From positions 1-13,292 of the forward strand of contig JACMJD010000148.1 of assembly GCA_014380825.1 (NCBI GenBank): a DNA stretch of 13,292 bases, in the 5' to 3' direction. The notes below the pieces were generated by a model. The model had not been told where the DNA came from. It saw only the letters and a list, made by a program, of their open reading frames with translations, and made no database searches. Position 1 is the first letter of the stretch. Each line of letters opens with the position of its first letter. Below, in pieces: positions 12,627 through 13,292 of this stretch. A program made the translations under genes and the position numbers. This DNA is from Phycisphaerae bacterium. Its GTDB lineage: Bacteria; Planctomycetota; Phycisphaerae; Tepidisphaerales; Tepidisphaeraceae.

Positions 12627-13292
12627 ATGAAGATTACCGACATCAAAGCCACCACCGTCACCGTGCCGCTGGAGGCGCCGCTGCGCCACGCGAACGGCTG
12701 CCACTGGGGACGGTTCGTGCGCACGATTGTCGAAGTCGAAACCGACGAAGGCATCACCGGCCTCGGTGAAATGGGTGGCGGCGGCGAGAGCGCGGAGGCA
12801 GCGTTTCGCGGATTGAAGACATATCTTACCGGTCACGATCCGCTTCAGCTCGAGCAGTTGTATTGGAAGATCTGCAACCCGACCGCGTCGCTGTACAACA
12901 ATCGCGCGCAGCTTCATGCGGCGATCGAGTTCGCGTGCATCGACATCATCGGGAAAAAACTCGGCGTGCGCGCGTGCGATCTGCTCGGCGGGGCGCTGCG
13001 TGATGAGGTGCCGTTCGCGTCATACCTGTTCTTTCGATATCCGGACGAAAAAACCGGACGCGGCGGCGAAGAAACACCCAAGCAGATGATTGCGCACGCG
13101 CGACAGCTCGTCGCTCAGCACGGCTTCACCACGCACAAGCTCAAGGCTGGCGTGTTCGCGCCAGATCATGAAGTCGAAGTGTTTCGCGCGCTCGCCGAGG
13201 AGTTTCCGGAGCATCGCCTGCGCATCGATCCGAACGCGGCGTGGAGCGTCGAGGAATCGATCCGCATTGGCCATCTGATTGAAGATCTCAGC
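12627..13292 (+). CDS. Enolase-superfamily acid-sugar dehydratase, glucarate dehydratase-like (3' end outside window)
   Basis: The frame is open for 222 codons to the window edge, roughly half of a usual 400-450-residue protein. The N-terminal capping domain (about 1-125) includes '[20 protein letters not shown]' (89-108) and '[14 protein letters not shown]'. The barrel then begins, with the K-x-K motif Lys171 and Lys173 in 'THKLKAGV' and the first metal ligand Asp201 with Asn203 in 'RIDPNAAWS'. K-x-K is the mandelate racemase/glucarate dehydratase arrangement; such enzymes take the alpha proton of a sugar acid and eliminate water to give a 2-keto-3-deoxy acid. 'ASYLFFRY' and '[21 protein letters not shown]' look most like glucarate dehydratases. 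The remaining metal ligands and catalytic His-Asp dyad lie beyond the edge, so the substrate is open. The start follows directly after the large inverted repeat and lacks a Shine-Dalgarno site. The SDR upstream may act in the same pathway. Confidence 0.85.
   Translation, partial: MKITDIKATTVTVPLEAPLRHANGCHWGRFVRTIVEVETDEGITGLGEMGGGGESAEAAFRGLKTYLTGHDPLQLEQLYWKICNPTASLYNNRAQLHAAIEFACIDIIGKKLGVRACDLLGGALRDEVPFASYLFFRYPDEKTGRGGEETPKQMIAHARQLVAQHGFTTHKLKAGVFAPDHEVEVFRALAEEFPEHRLRIDPNAAWSVEESIRIGHLIEDLS

Overview
The window is GC-rich, densely coded bacterial DNA, most likely from a planctomycete of the Phycisphaerae type. The best evidence is a secreted protein that joins a VPEP sorting signal (PEP-CTERM) to two short dockerin-like GDxDxNGxVDFDDY repeats. 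Large intergenic inverted repeats and patchy use of Shine-Dalgarno sites fit the same group. No rRNA, tRNA, insertion sequence or CRISPR array was seen.

Region 1 (1-6856, + strand) is a nucleotide-sugar and glycan biosynthesis block. In order it holds the C-terminal part of a sugar C-methyltransferase (cut by the window edge), a PhyH-like Fe(II)/2-oxoglutarate oxygenase candidate, glucose-1-phosphate cytidylyltransferase (rfbF), an LhgO-type FAD oxidoreductase, an extended-SDR NAD-dependent epimerase/dehydratase, a strong intrinsic terminator, a gene-free stretch of about 400 bp rich in small dyads, an RfbC/RmlC-type sugar 3,5-epimerase and a GT4-type glycosyltransferase. The simplest reading is synthesis of a CDP-activated, C-methyl-branched, probably deoxy sugar and its transfer into a surface glycan. 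The CDP-glucose 4,6-dehydratase this would need is not in the window and may lie upstream.

Region 2 (6860-8593, - strand) is one convergent membrane protein. It has a VanZ-like module, a Pro/Thr-rich linker, a concanavalin A/LamG-like domain, and a C-terminal membrane segment that looks like a second, degenerate VanZ half.

Region 3 (8664-12540) holds two classical SDR dehydrogenases on the + strand. They flank a minus-strand gene for a secreted PEP-CTERM protein with autotransporter-like beta repeats and dockerin-like repeats. A 26-bp-stem hairpin separates the first SDR gene from the PEP-CTERM gene.

Region 4 (12539-13292) starts with a perfect 30-bp inverted repeat made of CACCAAGA units. 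It overlaps the stop codon of the second SDR gene and lies just upstream of an enolase-superfamily acid-sugar dehydratase that runs off the window. The second SDR plus this dehydratase suggest sugar-acid catabolism.

The most unusual items are the VanZ-LamG-VanZ-like protein, the oxygenase and LhgO homologue inside a CDP-sugar block, and the several unrelated families of intergenic hairpins.
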